Shown one piece after another: positions 48,860-56,552 of a DNA stretch of 64,000 nucleotides (position 1 is the stretch's first letter; the number at the start of each line of letters is the position of its first letter). The stretch comes from Methylophaga sp. 41_12_T18 (GTDB lineage Bacteria; Pseudomonadota; Gammaproteobacteria; Nitrosococcales; Methylophagaceae), in the NCBI GenBank assembly GCA_002163115.1, contig MAAI01000025.1, forward strand, positions 62,001 through 126,000. The letters run 5' to 3'. A program made the translations under genes and the position numbers. The notes beneath the pieces were generated by a model that was given only the letters and a program-made list of their open reading frames with translations, was not told the origin of the DNA and did no database searches.

Positions 48860-49381
48860 ATGAAAAAAATTGTATTGCTTATAACTTTGTTAATAAGTGC
48901 TTGTACTAATACTTCACCGACTATTAATGCGTTACCAGAAGGTAATCTTCAGTTGCGAAAACTGGTCGATAGTGAGGCTAATAACTATGTTGGCGAACAG
49001 GTACGTTGGGGTGGAAGCATTGTTAGTGTTAGCACAGAAAATGGTCGTTCAATTTTTGAGATAAAACATTACCCATTAATGCGACATGGCTTTCCATTAT
49101 CGAACTTGTATAGTCAGGGAAACTTTTTTGCCGAAAGTAATGAAGCGTTTGATCCTGAGGTGTATTCAGAAGGTTTACTTATCACGTTTTCAGGGACGAT
49201 TACTTCTGAGCTGAGCGAAGTCCCAGTGAACCATCACAAGTTTATGCCACACATAGAGATTACTGATGCCAAACTGTGGCCGCATTACAGGTCAAATGGT
49301 AAGGCCTATACCTATACAGGCACTGAATCTGAGTTTAAAGGTTATGGCACCTATGGTTCGGGCCACTACTTTTTATATTGA
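48860..49381 (+). CDS. Slp family outer-membrane lipoprotein (copy 1)
   Basis: About 173 aa. The signal peptide ends in LISAC, a clear lipobox. The Slp core is present: VGEQVRWGGSIVSV, then FDPEVYSEGLLITFSGTI, and a Tyr/Gly-rich C-terminus (GYGTYGSG). Slp proteins are starvation or stress lipoproteins of unknown biochemical role. ATG 48860 has GGAGAG 6 nt upstream; an in-frame ATG lies at 48848. A paralogue with the same plan occurs at 53.1 kb. Confidence 0.87.
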   Translation: MKKIVLLITLLISACTNTSPTINALPEGNLQLRKLVDSEANNYVGEQVRWGGSIVSVSTENGRSIFEIKHYPLMRHGFPLSNLYSQGNFFAESNEAFDPEVYSEGLLITFSGTITSELSEVPVNHHKFMPHIEITDAKLWPHYRSNGKAYTYTGTESEFKGYGTYGSGHYFLY

Positions 49382-49391
49382 AATAGTTCCT

Positions 49392-49772
49392 TTATAGAAA
49401 TTGTTTTAAATTCACACCACGTAAAGACCATAAGGTACCGATAACACCAATACTGACCACCGCAATCATCATCAGCAAAAATGAAAATGAACCGTTAAGA
49501 TACAAGACGGCTAAGGTCACAATAATAAATAAGCGCACAAAGACGGTGCCTAAGACCATTTCTTCTATTTTCTTTTGCCAAATTCGAAAGGTGATTAAGG
49601 TCAGGCTCAATAGAAACATGCCGGTGAGTTGCACAAACGGGCCTGCATCGACCATGGCCGGATCAAAGCCCATCATTGGTATCACTGCTTTAGGGAAAAA
49701 CAATAAGGGGATCCCAAGTAGAGCCGTATAAAAAGAAATATATAACTGCCATTTAAATGCATGTGTAGGCAT
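49392..49772 (-). CDS. small four-helix membrane protein
   Basis: A 126-aa protein with four hydrophobic segments (about 10-30, 45-65, 75-95, 98-115) and no recognisable family motif. Unknown function. It lies 11 nt after the alpha/beta hydrolase gene and is probably co-transcribed with it. It is convergent with the first Slp gene. Confidence 0.75.
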   Translation of the reverse strand: MPTHAFKWQLYISFYTALLGIPLLFFPKAVIPMMGFDPAMVDAGPFVQLTGMFLLSLTLITFRIWQKKIEEMVLGTVFVRLFIIVTLAVLYLNGSFSFLLMMIAVVSIGVIGTLWSLRGVNLKQFL

Positions 49773-49783
49773 AACCTTTCTCC

Positions 49784-50731
49784 TTATTTTATTGATTGTG
49801 TGATCGCTTCAACAACTTCATTAGGTTGGTCTAAGCTTAAGAAATGACCACCATCTTTAATTATTTTGATAGTTGAGTTGGGTATAGCACGATTATTTTT
49901 TTCACGTTCTTCCGATGTTGACCAGTCATTGTCACCATACACAAGGTTAACAGGAACATTAATTTTGCTATAAGCAGATCGTGCTTGTTCCCATTTATGT
50001 GCATTACGGATCAAATTTATTAACGCACGATAGTGGCCTTTACGAACTCCAGACTGCCACACTTGTTTTAAGAAACCAGTGCTGAGGGCGCGATTTTCAG
50101 AGACACCGCCTTGTAGAATTAACTGTTCAATCATTGGGTTTCTAAAGCGCATAAATGTTTCACCAACAATGGGGAAGCGTGCCAAGCTAAATACTAACCA
50201 AGCAACAGCATTTGCTCTGGTGACACCGCGACCTTTGAAATAATCATAAGGGTTGATGGCCACGACATTGTTTACTCGTGGGTTTTGTTTCGCTGCGATT
50301 AGTAGAGGAATAGAGCCACCAATGGAGATGCCGGCTAGAGTCGCGTCGCTAATATCTAATTTCTCCATAAACTGCTCGACAGAGTTAACAAATAGCTCTG
50401 GCACATAGGCAGTGTCTGGAATAGATGAAAAACCATGGCCTGGATAATCTAAGGCATAAACAGTAAATGTTTTGCTGAGCTCTGGAATGACTTTTTCGAA
50501 AATATCGAGCTGAGTTCGTAAGGTATGTAGTAGCACTAGGTTTGGGCCTTGACCTGTTTTTATATATCTAAGTTTAGCCCCCTCTATATCTAGGTACTGA
50601 ATTTTAAGTGAGTTATCCCAATAGAGATTCTCTGGTGTTGTAGGTGTTTTTCGCAATGCTTCGATCAATATTGAGATAAAAACCGGTGCAATAAACAAAG
50701 CAATAATAAGTAATAGGGAATTGGTTTCCAT
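49784..50731 (-). CDS. membrane-anchored alpha/beta hydrolase
   Basis: A 315-aa protein. One N-terminal hydrophobic segment (residues 6-25) anchors or exports a hydrolase fold with VYALDYPGHGFS, the nucleophile elbow GISIGGS (Ser136), a later acidic residue in VYGDNDWS, and the final DGGHFLSLD histidine. The oxyanion region reads LLHTLRTQ, not the usual HG. The ATG at 50731 has GGAG 6 nt upstream. Substrate unknown. Divergent from an HxlR regulator that may control it. Confidence 0.87.
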   Translation of the reverse strand: METNSLLLIIALFIAPVFISILIEALRKTPTTPENLYWDNSLKIQYLDIEGAKLRYIKTGQGPNLVLLHTLRTQLDIFEKVIPELSKTFTVYALDYPGHGFSSIPDTAYVPELFVNSVEQFMEKLDISDATLAGISIGGSIPLLIAAKQNPRVNNVVAINPYDYFKGRGVTRANAVAWLVFSLARFPIVGETFMRFRNPMIEQLILQGGVSENRALSTGFLKQVWQSGVRKGHYRALINLIRNAHKWEQARSAYSKINVPVNLVYGDNDWSTSEEREKNNRAIPNSTIKIIKDGGHFLSLDQPNEVVEAITQSIK

Positions 50732-50753
50732 CGTTATCTCCAAGAATAAAAAC

Positions 50754-50815
50754 AGTAACTTTAAAAATGCAAGTAACTATAATTATAGGATGTTACTTTA
50801 AAATTGCAAGTTACT
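50754..50815. promoter_or_regulatory. paired 25-bp direct repeats between hydrolase and HxlR genes
   Basis: Two copies, 50754-50778 and 50791-50815, match at 21 of 25 positions with starts 37 nt apart. Inverted half-sites AAGTAAC (50771-50777) and GTTACTT (50792-50798) flank the palindrome TATAATTATA (50778-50787), which could be a -10 box in both directions. The layout suits an autoregulated operator of the adjacent HxlR protein. Confidence 0.7.
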
Positions 50816-50838
50816 AGATGAAGAAATATAATTGAACG

Positions 50839-51204
50839 ATGAATAAACAAATATCAAGCCTAGATGAAATCAGTTTTAAACGTTCAGCATGTCCTATTGC
50901 GTGTTGTCTCGATATAATGGGCGATAAATGGACATTGTTAGTTGTCCGCGATTTATTTTTTGGCAAAACGAAGTTCACAGAATTTCAACAATCGGCAGAA
51001 AATATACCCACGAATATTTTGGCAACCCGCCTTAAGCAGCTTGAAGCGGTGCAGTTAATTGTAAAAACGCCTTATCAACAACGACCGGTCAGATATCAAT
51101 ATCAATTAACAGAGTCTGGGCAGAGTTTAGGGTCGGTGCTCAAGGCGATGGTGCAATGGTCTGAGCAACAACTTGTTAATACTGCGCGTGTACAAAATTT
51201 ATAA
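50839..51204 (+). CDS. HxlR-family transcriptional regulator
   Basis: A 121-aa winged-helix regulator. The HxlR signature CPIACCLDIMGDKWTLLVVRDL lies at residues 18-39, the recognition part near TNILATRLKQLEA, and the wing follows. Three cysteines (18, 22, 23) at the N-terminus are where some relatives sense quinones, aldehydes or oxidants. It is divergent from the hydrolase/membrane-protein pair, with paired repeats in the shared promoter. Confidence 0.9.
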   Translation: MNKQISSLDEISFKRSACPIACCLDIMGDKWTLLVVRDLFFGKTKFTEFQQSAENIPTNILATRLKQLEAVQLIVKTPYQQRPVRYQYQLTESGQSLGSVLKAMVQWSEQQLVNTARVQNL

Positions 51205-51248
51205 AACAACATTCGCTTGAAATCAGCAATAACTAGAGATAAAAAATA

Positions 51249-52082
51249 ATGGTAGAACTAGGTAAATTAAATACACTAACAGTAGTGAAGTTCGTTGACT
51301 TTGGTCTCTACCTCGACGGCGGTAGTGATGGTGAAATCTTACTACCTGCTCGTTCAATACCTTCGGGCACAAGGGTGGGAGATAATTTAGAAGTCTTTAT
51401 TTACCTTGATTCAGAAGATATGTTGATTGCGACGACTGATACACCGAAAGCGATGGTGGGCCAGTGTGTCGTCCTTACCGTGGTAGAGGTCAATCAAATT
51501 GGGGCATTTTTAGATTGGGGCTTGCCGAAAGATTTATTAGTGCCATTTGGCGAGCAGCAAAAGCCGATGGAAAAAGGTCAAGATTATGTGGTGTATTTAT
51601 ACGTTGATCCGGCATCAGAACGTATTGCCGGTACAACTAAATTAGATAAGCACTTAGCGGAATCCTCACCGTATTTTAAAGAAAAGCAACAAGTTGATTT
51701 AATGATCTACGGTCGTACTGACTTGGGTTATAAAGCGGTGGTGAATGGCTTTGCGATGGGCTTGATATTTAATAGCGATGTATTTAAACCGATTAAAAAT
51801 GGCCAACAAATGAAGGGCTATATCAAACGGATCCGTGAAGATAAGAAAATCGATTTATGTTTACAGATTGCCAGCCGTCAGGTCTTAGATGCTTTATCTC
51901 AGCAAATATTAGACTATATAAATAAGCATGGTGGCGTGATTAGCTTAACCGATAAAAGTAAGCCTGAAGATATTGCCAAAGCATTTTCAGTTAGCAAGTC
52001 GAGTTATAAAAAAGCCTTAGGCAAGCTATATAAACGACGCTTGGTAGTGCTAAATAAAGATAACGTAACGTTGGTGAAATAA
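51249..52082 (+). CDS. S1-domain RNA-binding protein CvfB/YitL family
   Basis: A 277-aa soluble protein with tandem S1-like OB folds (LTVVKFVDFGLYLDGGSDGEILLP at 9-32; VEVNQIGAFLDWGLPKDLLVPF at about 80-101; a third near 145-215) and a winged helix at the C-terminus (GGVISLTDKSKPEDIAKAFSVSKSSYKKALGKLYKRRLV). CvfB-type proteins bind RNA and affect gene expression. It is 1 nt from the following GTPase gene. Confidence 0.87.
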   Translation: MVELGKLNTLTVVKFVDFGLYLDGGSDGEILLPARSIPSGTRVGDNLEVFIYLDSEDMLIATTDTPKAMVGQCVVLTVVEVNQIGAFLDWGLPKDLLVPFGEQQKPMEKGQDYVVYLYVDPASERIAGTTKLDKHLAESSPYFKEKQQVDLMIYGRTDLGYKAVVNGFAMGLIFNSDVFKPIKNGQQMKGYIKRIREDKKIDLCLQIASRQVLDALSQQILDYINKHGGVISLTDKSKPEDIAKAFSVSKSSYKKALGKLYKRRLVVLNKDNVTLVK

Positions 52083-52083
52083 G

Positions 52084-53004
52084 ATGGCAATTCAGTGGTA
52101 TCCCGGCCATATGCATAAGGCCAGCAAAGAGCTTAAAAAGATCTTAACCCAGGTTGATATTTTTATTGAAGTACTTGATGCGCGTATTCCGTTCAGCAGT
52201 GAAAACCCGATGCTGGCAGAGATTCGTGGTGATAAACCTTGCATCAAGATTTTAAATAAATCTGATCTTGCAGATCCGGAAAAGACCCAACAATGGCAGG
52301 ACTTTTTAGAGCAGGAACATAATGTAAAAACGATAGCACTTTCAGCTCAAGAGCCTGAACGTGCCTCTGATATATTAGAGTTATGTCATAAGATGGTGCC
52401 AGGCAAATCTACCAGCGTGAAAAATATTCAAGCATTGATTATGGGCATTCCTAATGTCGGTAAATCAACTTTGATTAATACGTTAGCTGGCCGGCAAATT
52501 GCTAAAACAGGCAATGAACCTGCAGTGACTAAGTTCCAACAACGCATTAAGTTAGAGCGTGGCATTGTGCTGGTGGATACACCGGGCATGTTATGGCCAA
52601 ACTTAGAAAACCCACATACCGGTTATCGGCTGGCTGTGACCGGTGCGATTAAAGAAACGGCAGTTGATAACGTTGATATCGCGTTTTATGCGGCGGCCTA
52701 TTTTATTAAACAATATCCTGACTCATTAAAGTCTCGTTATGAGTTTGTAGAGCTACCTGACCATGAAATGGAACTATTAGAAGCGATTGGTGCAAAACGT
52801 GGTTGCTTGCGTGCTGGTGGCCAAGTTGAACTGGAGCGGGTATCTAAAATTTTATTAACGGAATTTCGTTCGGCGATGTTAGGCAAGATCACTTTAGAAA
52901 CACCTGCCATGATGCAGCAAGAGTTAGTTGAACTGGTGCAGATCCGTGCCGCCAAGGCAGCCAAAAAAGAAGCACGTAAGAAAAAACGCCAGGGTTCACG
53001 TTAA
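52084..53004 (+). CDS. circularly permuted ribosome biogenesis GTPase (YlqF/RbgA family)
   Basis: A 306-aa GTPase with motifs in permuted order: NKSDLA (G4) near 57, then GIPNVGKSTL (G1) near 122, and DTPGM (G3) near 175. YlqF/RbgA acts late in large-subunit assembly. The opening WYPGHMHKASKE is standard. The C-terminal KKEARKKKRQGSR tail suits RNA binding. Coupled with the CvfB-like gene. Confidence 0.9.
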   Translation: MAIQWYPGHMHKASKELKKILTQVDIFIEVLDARIPFSSENPMLAEIRGDKPCIKILNKSDLADPEKTQQWQDFLEQEHNVKTIALSAQEPERASDILELCHKMVPGKSTSVKNIQALIMGIPNVGKSTLINTLAGRQIAKTGNEPAVTKFQQRIKLERGIVLVDTPGMLWPNLENPHTGYRLAVTGAIKETAVDNVDIAFYAAAYFIKQYPDSLKSRYEFVELPDHEMELLEAIGAKRGCLRAGGQVELERVSKILLTEFRSAMLGKITLETPAMMQQELVELVQIRAAKAAKKEARKKKRQGSR

Positions 53005-53118
53005 TGCCAGCTGTTGGTTCATAGCCTATAAATAAAAAAATAACTAACAACTTCAACAAATAACAATATTAACCAGTCGAAGTGTTCCAATAAATTATTA
53101 GATAAGATGGAGTTTCAG

Positions 53119-53637
53119 ATGAAAAATCTCCTTTGTTTGTTAGTTGTTTTATTCTCTGGTTGCAGTTCCTTGCCGCCCGCAATTCAATCTGCTCCGGCAG
53201 ACGATATTCAGCCACAGCAAATCACTCGTTCTAATATTGAGCAGTATCGCGGCTCAGCTGTGCGTTGGGGCGGTAAAATAATTAAAGTTAATAATGATGA
53301 CAGCCAGTCTGTCATCCAGCTGTTAGCTTATCCCTTAGCCAGTTATGGCAATGTTAGAAGCAATAAGGACAATCAAGGTCGTTTTTTAGCCATTACTAAT
53401 CAGTTCTTAGATCCAGAAGTGTATGAACAAGGACGCTTTGTCACCTTTGCCGGCACAATTTCATCCCAGCAAACCGTCCTGATTGATAAAAAATCATTAG
53501 AGTTACCTGTTATCAGTATTACTGAAATGCATCTTTGGCCAGAAAAAAGCCTAGATCAAAGCCATTATTATCTCGATCACCATCGTGGACGCTATGTAGG
53601 CTATGGCTATTATGGGACCGGCTCTTATTACCCATAG
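53119..53637 (+). CDS. Slp family outer-membrane lipoprotein (copy 2)
   Basis: About 172 aa. The signal ends in LFSGC. The Slp core matches copy 1: YRGSAVRWGGKIIKV, FLDPEVYEQGRFVTFAGTI, and a Tyr/Gly-rich end (GYGYYGTGSYYP). ATG 53119 has GGAG 6 nt upstream and is preferred to an in-frame ATG at 53107. The two copies lie 4 kb apart on the same strand, separated by unrelated genes. It directly precedes the Fur-type promoter region. Confidence 0.87.
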   Translation: MKNLLCLLVVLFSGCSSLPPAIQSAPADDIQPQQITRSNIEQYRGSAVRWGGKIIKVNNDDSQSVIQLLAYPLASYGNVRSNKDNQGRFLAITNQFLDPEVYEQGRFVTFAGTISSQQTVLIDKKSLELPVISITEMHLWPEKSLDQSHYYLDHHRGRYVGYGYYGTGSYYP

Positions 53638-53700
53638 TGACGCAAGCAACAAGAAACTTCCAACACAGTTACCCTCAAAAATCAGCATTAACCAGATCTA

Positions 53701-53744
53701 AATGATAATGATTTGCATTTAGTTTATTTGGTGTCTATAATCAT
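53701..53744 (+). promoter_or_regulatory. Fur-box-like operator with overlapping promoter
   Basis: TGATAATGATTTGCA at 53703-53717 matches 12 of the 14 defined positions of the 7-1-7 Fur consensus tgATAATnATTATca. A consensus -10 TATAAT lies at 53736-53741. The hexamer TTGCAT at 53713-53718 is exactly 17 nt upstream and overlaps the box. A partial second site (ATAATCATT) covers the -10. Iron-dependent repression of the small-gene run is inferred. Confidence 0.75.
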
Positions 53745-53770
53745 TCCTCAATAGCTAAGGAGGGATGTTT

Positions 53771-53962
53771 ATGAAACAGAGTAATGCGACAACGAAACCA
53801 ATAGATATAATTCATTTATCGTTTGATCCCAGTACGCTCGAGTCTTTGATTCGATCAGGAAAACTCCATGCATCAGACTTTAACTGCCTTGATCACTCTT
53901 CTAAAAGAGGCGTATGGGCAATGTTGCGTTCAGTCGCTGCTGGCAAGATTCAATTGATATGA
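53771..53962 (+). CDS. 63-aa conserved-looking small protein, Fur-type promoter
   Basis: A short soluble protein. The AAGGAGGG site lies 7 nt before ATG 53771 and only 1 nt before the ATG at 53765, so the former is chosen. The middle reads LIRSGKLHASDFNCLDHSSK, a compact motif with one Cys (39), followed by a VWAMLRSVAAGK helix. I do not recognise a named family. It is the first gene of the run behind the Fur-like box, and its TGA overlaps the next ATG. Confidence 0.72.
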   Translation: MKQSNATTKPIDIIHLSFDPSTLESLIRSGKLHASDFNCLDHSSKRGVWAMLRSVAAGKIQLI

Positions 53963-54216
53963 ATATACAAGAGCAGCGAGTTGGATGGACACGGGATTTA
54001 CTGATCAGCGCCAATAATCAGTTGGAAGGGATATATCAGCAACAACATGATCCCTGTGTAGCACTACTGATTTCACGCAACTATCACTTATTGTTAGGTC
54101 AGTATAAAAATAGAAACGAGCGTAGCGAGTGGCAAGCGAAAGCTAAAACATGGCAAAGCAAATACCGACAGGCCAGAACGAGTAAGTTATTCAGCCTGTT
54201 CTACGACGGTATTTGA
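53959..54216 (+). CDS. 85-aa small helical protein
   Basis: The start is the ATG at 53959, overlapping the previous stop as ATGA, a sign of translational coupling; an in-frame ATG at 53914 would lie inside the first gene. The protein is predicted mostly alpha-helical and basic, with one Cys in QQHDPCVALLISRNYHLLLGQY and a charged C-terminal helix. No family is recognised. Second gene of the HemP-containing run. Confidence 0.68.
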   Translation: MNIQEQRVGWTRDLLISANNQLEGIYQQQHDPCVALLISRNYHLLLGQYKNRNERSEWQAKAKTWQSKYRQARTSKLFSLFYDGI

Positions 54217-54241
54217 TTGAAAAACAAGGGAAAATATTAAA

Positions 54242-54478
54242 ATGAGTGAACCGAAGTGTCAATTAGAAATGTTAGCAACGTCTGCGAGCAGTGAGATTCA
54301 ATACTGTGCAGATTGTGGCTTAGTCCATTTAACGATGGGGCCGCTGACGTTACGGTTATCAAAGAAGCATTTCAGTGAGTTTGCGGGAGATATGAATAAG
54401 GGACTTATTCAATTGAAAGCAAAAAGTTTTTCTTCAGACAGCGTTGTCAAAAACAACGTACGTACATTGCATAGTTGA
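54242..54478 (+). CDS. 78-aa CxxC small protein
   Basis: Three cysteines (6, 22, 25). CADCGLVHLTMGPLTLRL looks like a half zinc ribbon or a metal/heme contact followed by a beta strand, then a helix. Too short for a complete zinc ribbon, so it may dimerise to complete a site. An AAGGGAAAA-type ribosome site precedes it. Family unknown. Third gene of the run, 9 nt before hemP. Confidence 0.72.
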   Translation: MSEPKCQLEMLATSASSEIQYCADCGLVHLTMGPLTLRLSKKHFSEFAGDMNKGLIQLKAKSFSSDSVVKNNVRTLHS

Positions 54479-54487
54479 GGGTAAATC

Positions 54488-54670
54488 ATGAATATGAAAT
54501 TAGAACAAAATTTGGATGTAACGCAATTAACGGCTGTTGTAGTACCAAAGCAGGTAGATTACACCACCGAACAGATGTTTCAGGGCAGAAAAACCTTGGT
54601 GATTGAACATCGCGGTGAAGAATATCTATTACGTGTCACTAGAAATAATAAATTGATTTTGACTAAATAA
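54488..54670 (+). CDS. hemP: hemin uptake protein HemP/HmuP
   Basis: A 60-aa protein. The C-terminal block QGRKTLVIEHRGEEYLLRV, ending NKLILTK, is the HemP/HmuP signature. In other bacteria HemP/HmuP supports heme uptake or activates the heme receptor gene and is iron-regulated. GAGGG lies 6 nt before the ATG. It is the last gene of the run; no heme receptor or hemin ABC transporter is in the window. Confidence 0.88.
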   Translation: MNMKLEQNLDVTQLTAVVVPKQVDYTTEQMFQGRKTLVIEHRGEEYLLRVTRNNKLILTK

Positions 54671-54694
54671 ACCAGTCAGTAACAATCACTGCAA

Positions 54695-54749
54695 ACACCG
54701 CTAGCAAGTTAAGAAAAGAAATTCATTTTTCATTACTTGTTAGCGGTGT
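54695..54749 (+). terminator. long inverted repeat after hemP
   Basis: A 15-bp stem with one G-T pair (54695-54709 with 54735-54749) and a 25-nt loop that can itself pair (GAAAA/TTTTC). A weak T-rich tail (CTATTTCT) follows. It may be a terminator or a protecting 3-prime structure for the small-gene mRNA. Confidence 0.6.
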
Positions 54750-54817
54750 CTATTTCTAACAGTTCCACCCTCACACTAGCCATTATTGTCGTCAGTGCAA
54801 ATATAAAAGGGACAATA

Positions 54818-54934
54818 ATGAGTTATCTAATTGATATTATTTTAGTTGCTAGACAAGCAATTAAATTAATCACCGTCGCAGTTTTTTCACCTTTTGGCTT
54901 ATTGGCTATCTACCTTTTTTCTTGGCAAACATGA
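54818..54934 (+). CDS. possible 38-aa single-pass membrane peptide
   Basis: An AGGGA site 5 nt before ATG 54818 opens a short frame. The product is almost wholly hydrophobic (IIL...ITVAVFSPFGLLAIYLF) with a few polar ends, as in small membrane-complex subunits. It is separated from hemP by the long hairpin. No family recognised; the size means chance cannot be excluded. Confidence 0.45.
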   Translation: MSYLIDIILVARQAIKLITVAVFSPFGLLAIYLFSWQT

Positions 54935-55140
54935 GTCTATAGTTTTCTACGTTGCGATAAAACAATGTAACTGAATGATTTTTATATTAAATAAATAAAA
55001 ATTTCTTAACTGCCTTGATCTATCCATAGAGCTAGTTAATAGCGACCTATCCTAGGAAACCTACGCCTCCCGTTTATCGTGTTGTTTTAAAGCAACATGC
55101 AAGTAGGAAAATTGATTTTAATCACATTCTAAATACGAAT

Positions 55141-55172
55141 AGTTCGTGTTTGTTACGTCTGTTACGTATAAT
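55141..55172 (+). promoter_or_regulatory. porin promoter candidate with GTTACGT repeats
   Basis: A consensus -10 TATAAT at 55167-55172 overlaps the end of two tandem GTTACGT copies 9 nt apart. The -35 is poor (TTCGTG, 18-nt spacing), so activator binding to the repeats is possible. An ACGAA/TTCGT inverted repeat lies just upstream. Confidence 0.45.
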
Positions 55173-55230
55173 GCTTACATAACTTAACATGCGTGTGGGT
55201 TACATTTTTCAAAACAAAAAGGATCTTCCT

Positions 55231-56502
55231 GTGAAATTTCAACGTACCTTATTAGCAACAAGTTTGTTGTTAGCTGGCGCTGCACAAGCTGCGGCACCAT
55301 CTAATGAAGAAATTTGGGCTTTATTGCAAGAAATGAAAGGCCAAATGGCTGACGTTCAGCAACAAAACCAACAATTACAAGCTGAAAATACCGCTTTAAA
55401 AAATAAAGTAGATGCAACTGAGCAAGTCGCACTAGAGGCGAGTGAAGCTGTTGAAGCTGTTGCCATTGCTACTGAAGAAGCTGTCGCAGCACAATCAAAC
55501 GGATTGTTTTCTAATAAAACAACGCTTGGCGGTTATGGGGAACTTCACTATAACAACTTAACGGGTAAAAACGGCGCTTCAGATAAGAAAGAAGTCGATT
55601 TCCACCGCTTTGTATTGTTCGTCGGCCATGAGTTCAGAGATGATTTACGTTTCTACTCTGAATTAGAGCTTGAGCATGCATTAGTGAAAGATACTGATGA
55701 TGGTAGTAATGGCGGTGAAGTTGAGTTAGAGCAAGCATATATCGAATACGATATTAATGATAATCATCGTGTTAAGGGTGGTTTATTCTTAACACCTGTT
55801 GGTATTTTGAACGAAACTCATGAGCCACCAACATTTTATGGAACAGAGCGTAATTCTGTAGAAAAAAATATTATTCCCTCAACATGGTGGGAAGCGGGTG
55901 TCATGTTCAGTGGTGATATTGCTGAAGGTTTCAGCTATGACGTTGCTGCAACATCGGGTTTAAATACATCAAGTGGTTCTAGCTATAAAATTCGTAGCGG
56001 TCGTCAAAAAGTATCAAAAGCAGAAGCAGATGATTATGCATACACTGGTCGTATTAAATGGACAGGTATACCTGGTATTGAGTTAGGTGCAACATTACAA
56101 TACCAAGAAGATTTAACACAAAGTAATGATGCGACTGCGGGTAGCGCGACATTGTTTGAAACGCACGCAGTCATTCAACGTGGCGCATTTGGTTTACGTG
56201 CTTTATATGCAACATGGGATTTAGAGGGCGATGGTCCTAAATCAATTGGTGCGGATGAGCAAACAGGTTGGTATATCGAGCCTTCATTCCAATTCAGCAA
56301 CAACTTTGGCGTATTCACTCGTTATAGTGAGTGGGATAACCAAGCGGGTAATTCTTCTGACAGTGAATACGATGAGTGGGCAGTTGGTGTGAACTGGTGG
56401 CCTCATCAAAGAGTCGTCGTTAAGCTTGACTACCAAGATCAAGATGCACCAGCAACAAAAGAACGTGATGGCTTTAATGCCGGTATCGGTTGGCAGTTCT
56501 AA
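55231..56502 (+). CDS. outer-membrane porin with N-terminal coiled coil
   Basis: About 423 aa. The GTG at 55231 gives a normal signal peptide (MKFQRTLLATSLLLAGAAQA) and has AGGA 7 nt upstream; an ATG at 55189 would lengthen the leader awkwardly. Residues 25-85 form a periplasmic coiled coil (Gln/Glu-rich). The rest is a beta-barrel with alternating patterns and a terminal Phe (GIGWQF), like OprO/OprP-type porins. Specificity unknown. First gene of a porin/flavoprotein/PepSY unit. Confidence 0.85.
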   Translation: MKFQRTLLATSLLLAGAAQAAAPSNEEIWALLQEMKGQMADVQQQNQQLQAENTALKNKVDATEQVALEASEAVEAVAIATEEAVAAQSNGLFSNKTTLGGYGELHYNNLTGKNGASDKKEVDFHRFVLFVGHEFRDDLRFYSELELEHALVKDTDDGSNGGEVELEQAYIEYDINDNHRVKGGLFLTPVGILNETHEPPTFYGTERNSVEKNIIPSTWWEAGVMFSGDIAEGFSYDVAATSGLNTSSGSSYKIRSGRQKVSKAEADDYAYTGRIKWTGIPGIELGATLQYQEDLTQSNDATAGSATLFETHAVIQRGAFGLRALYATWDLEGDGPKSIGADEQTGWYIEPSFQFSNNFGVFTRYSEWDNQAGNSSDSEYDEWAVGVNWWPHQRVVVKLDYQDQDAPATKERDGFNAGIGWQF

Positions 56503-56552
56503 GGTAAACTATAGCGCTTAGCTAAGCATTATGTAATTAAGGATAGGCGGTT

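Noticed and set aside
55089-55130. second Fur box before the porin
   Set aside because: The only similar text (a TGATT/AATCA palindrome near 55112) lacks the ATAAT core, so direct Fur control of the porin is not supported.
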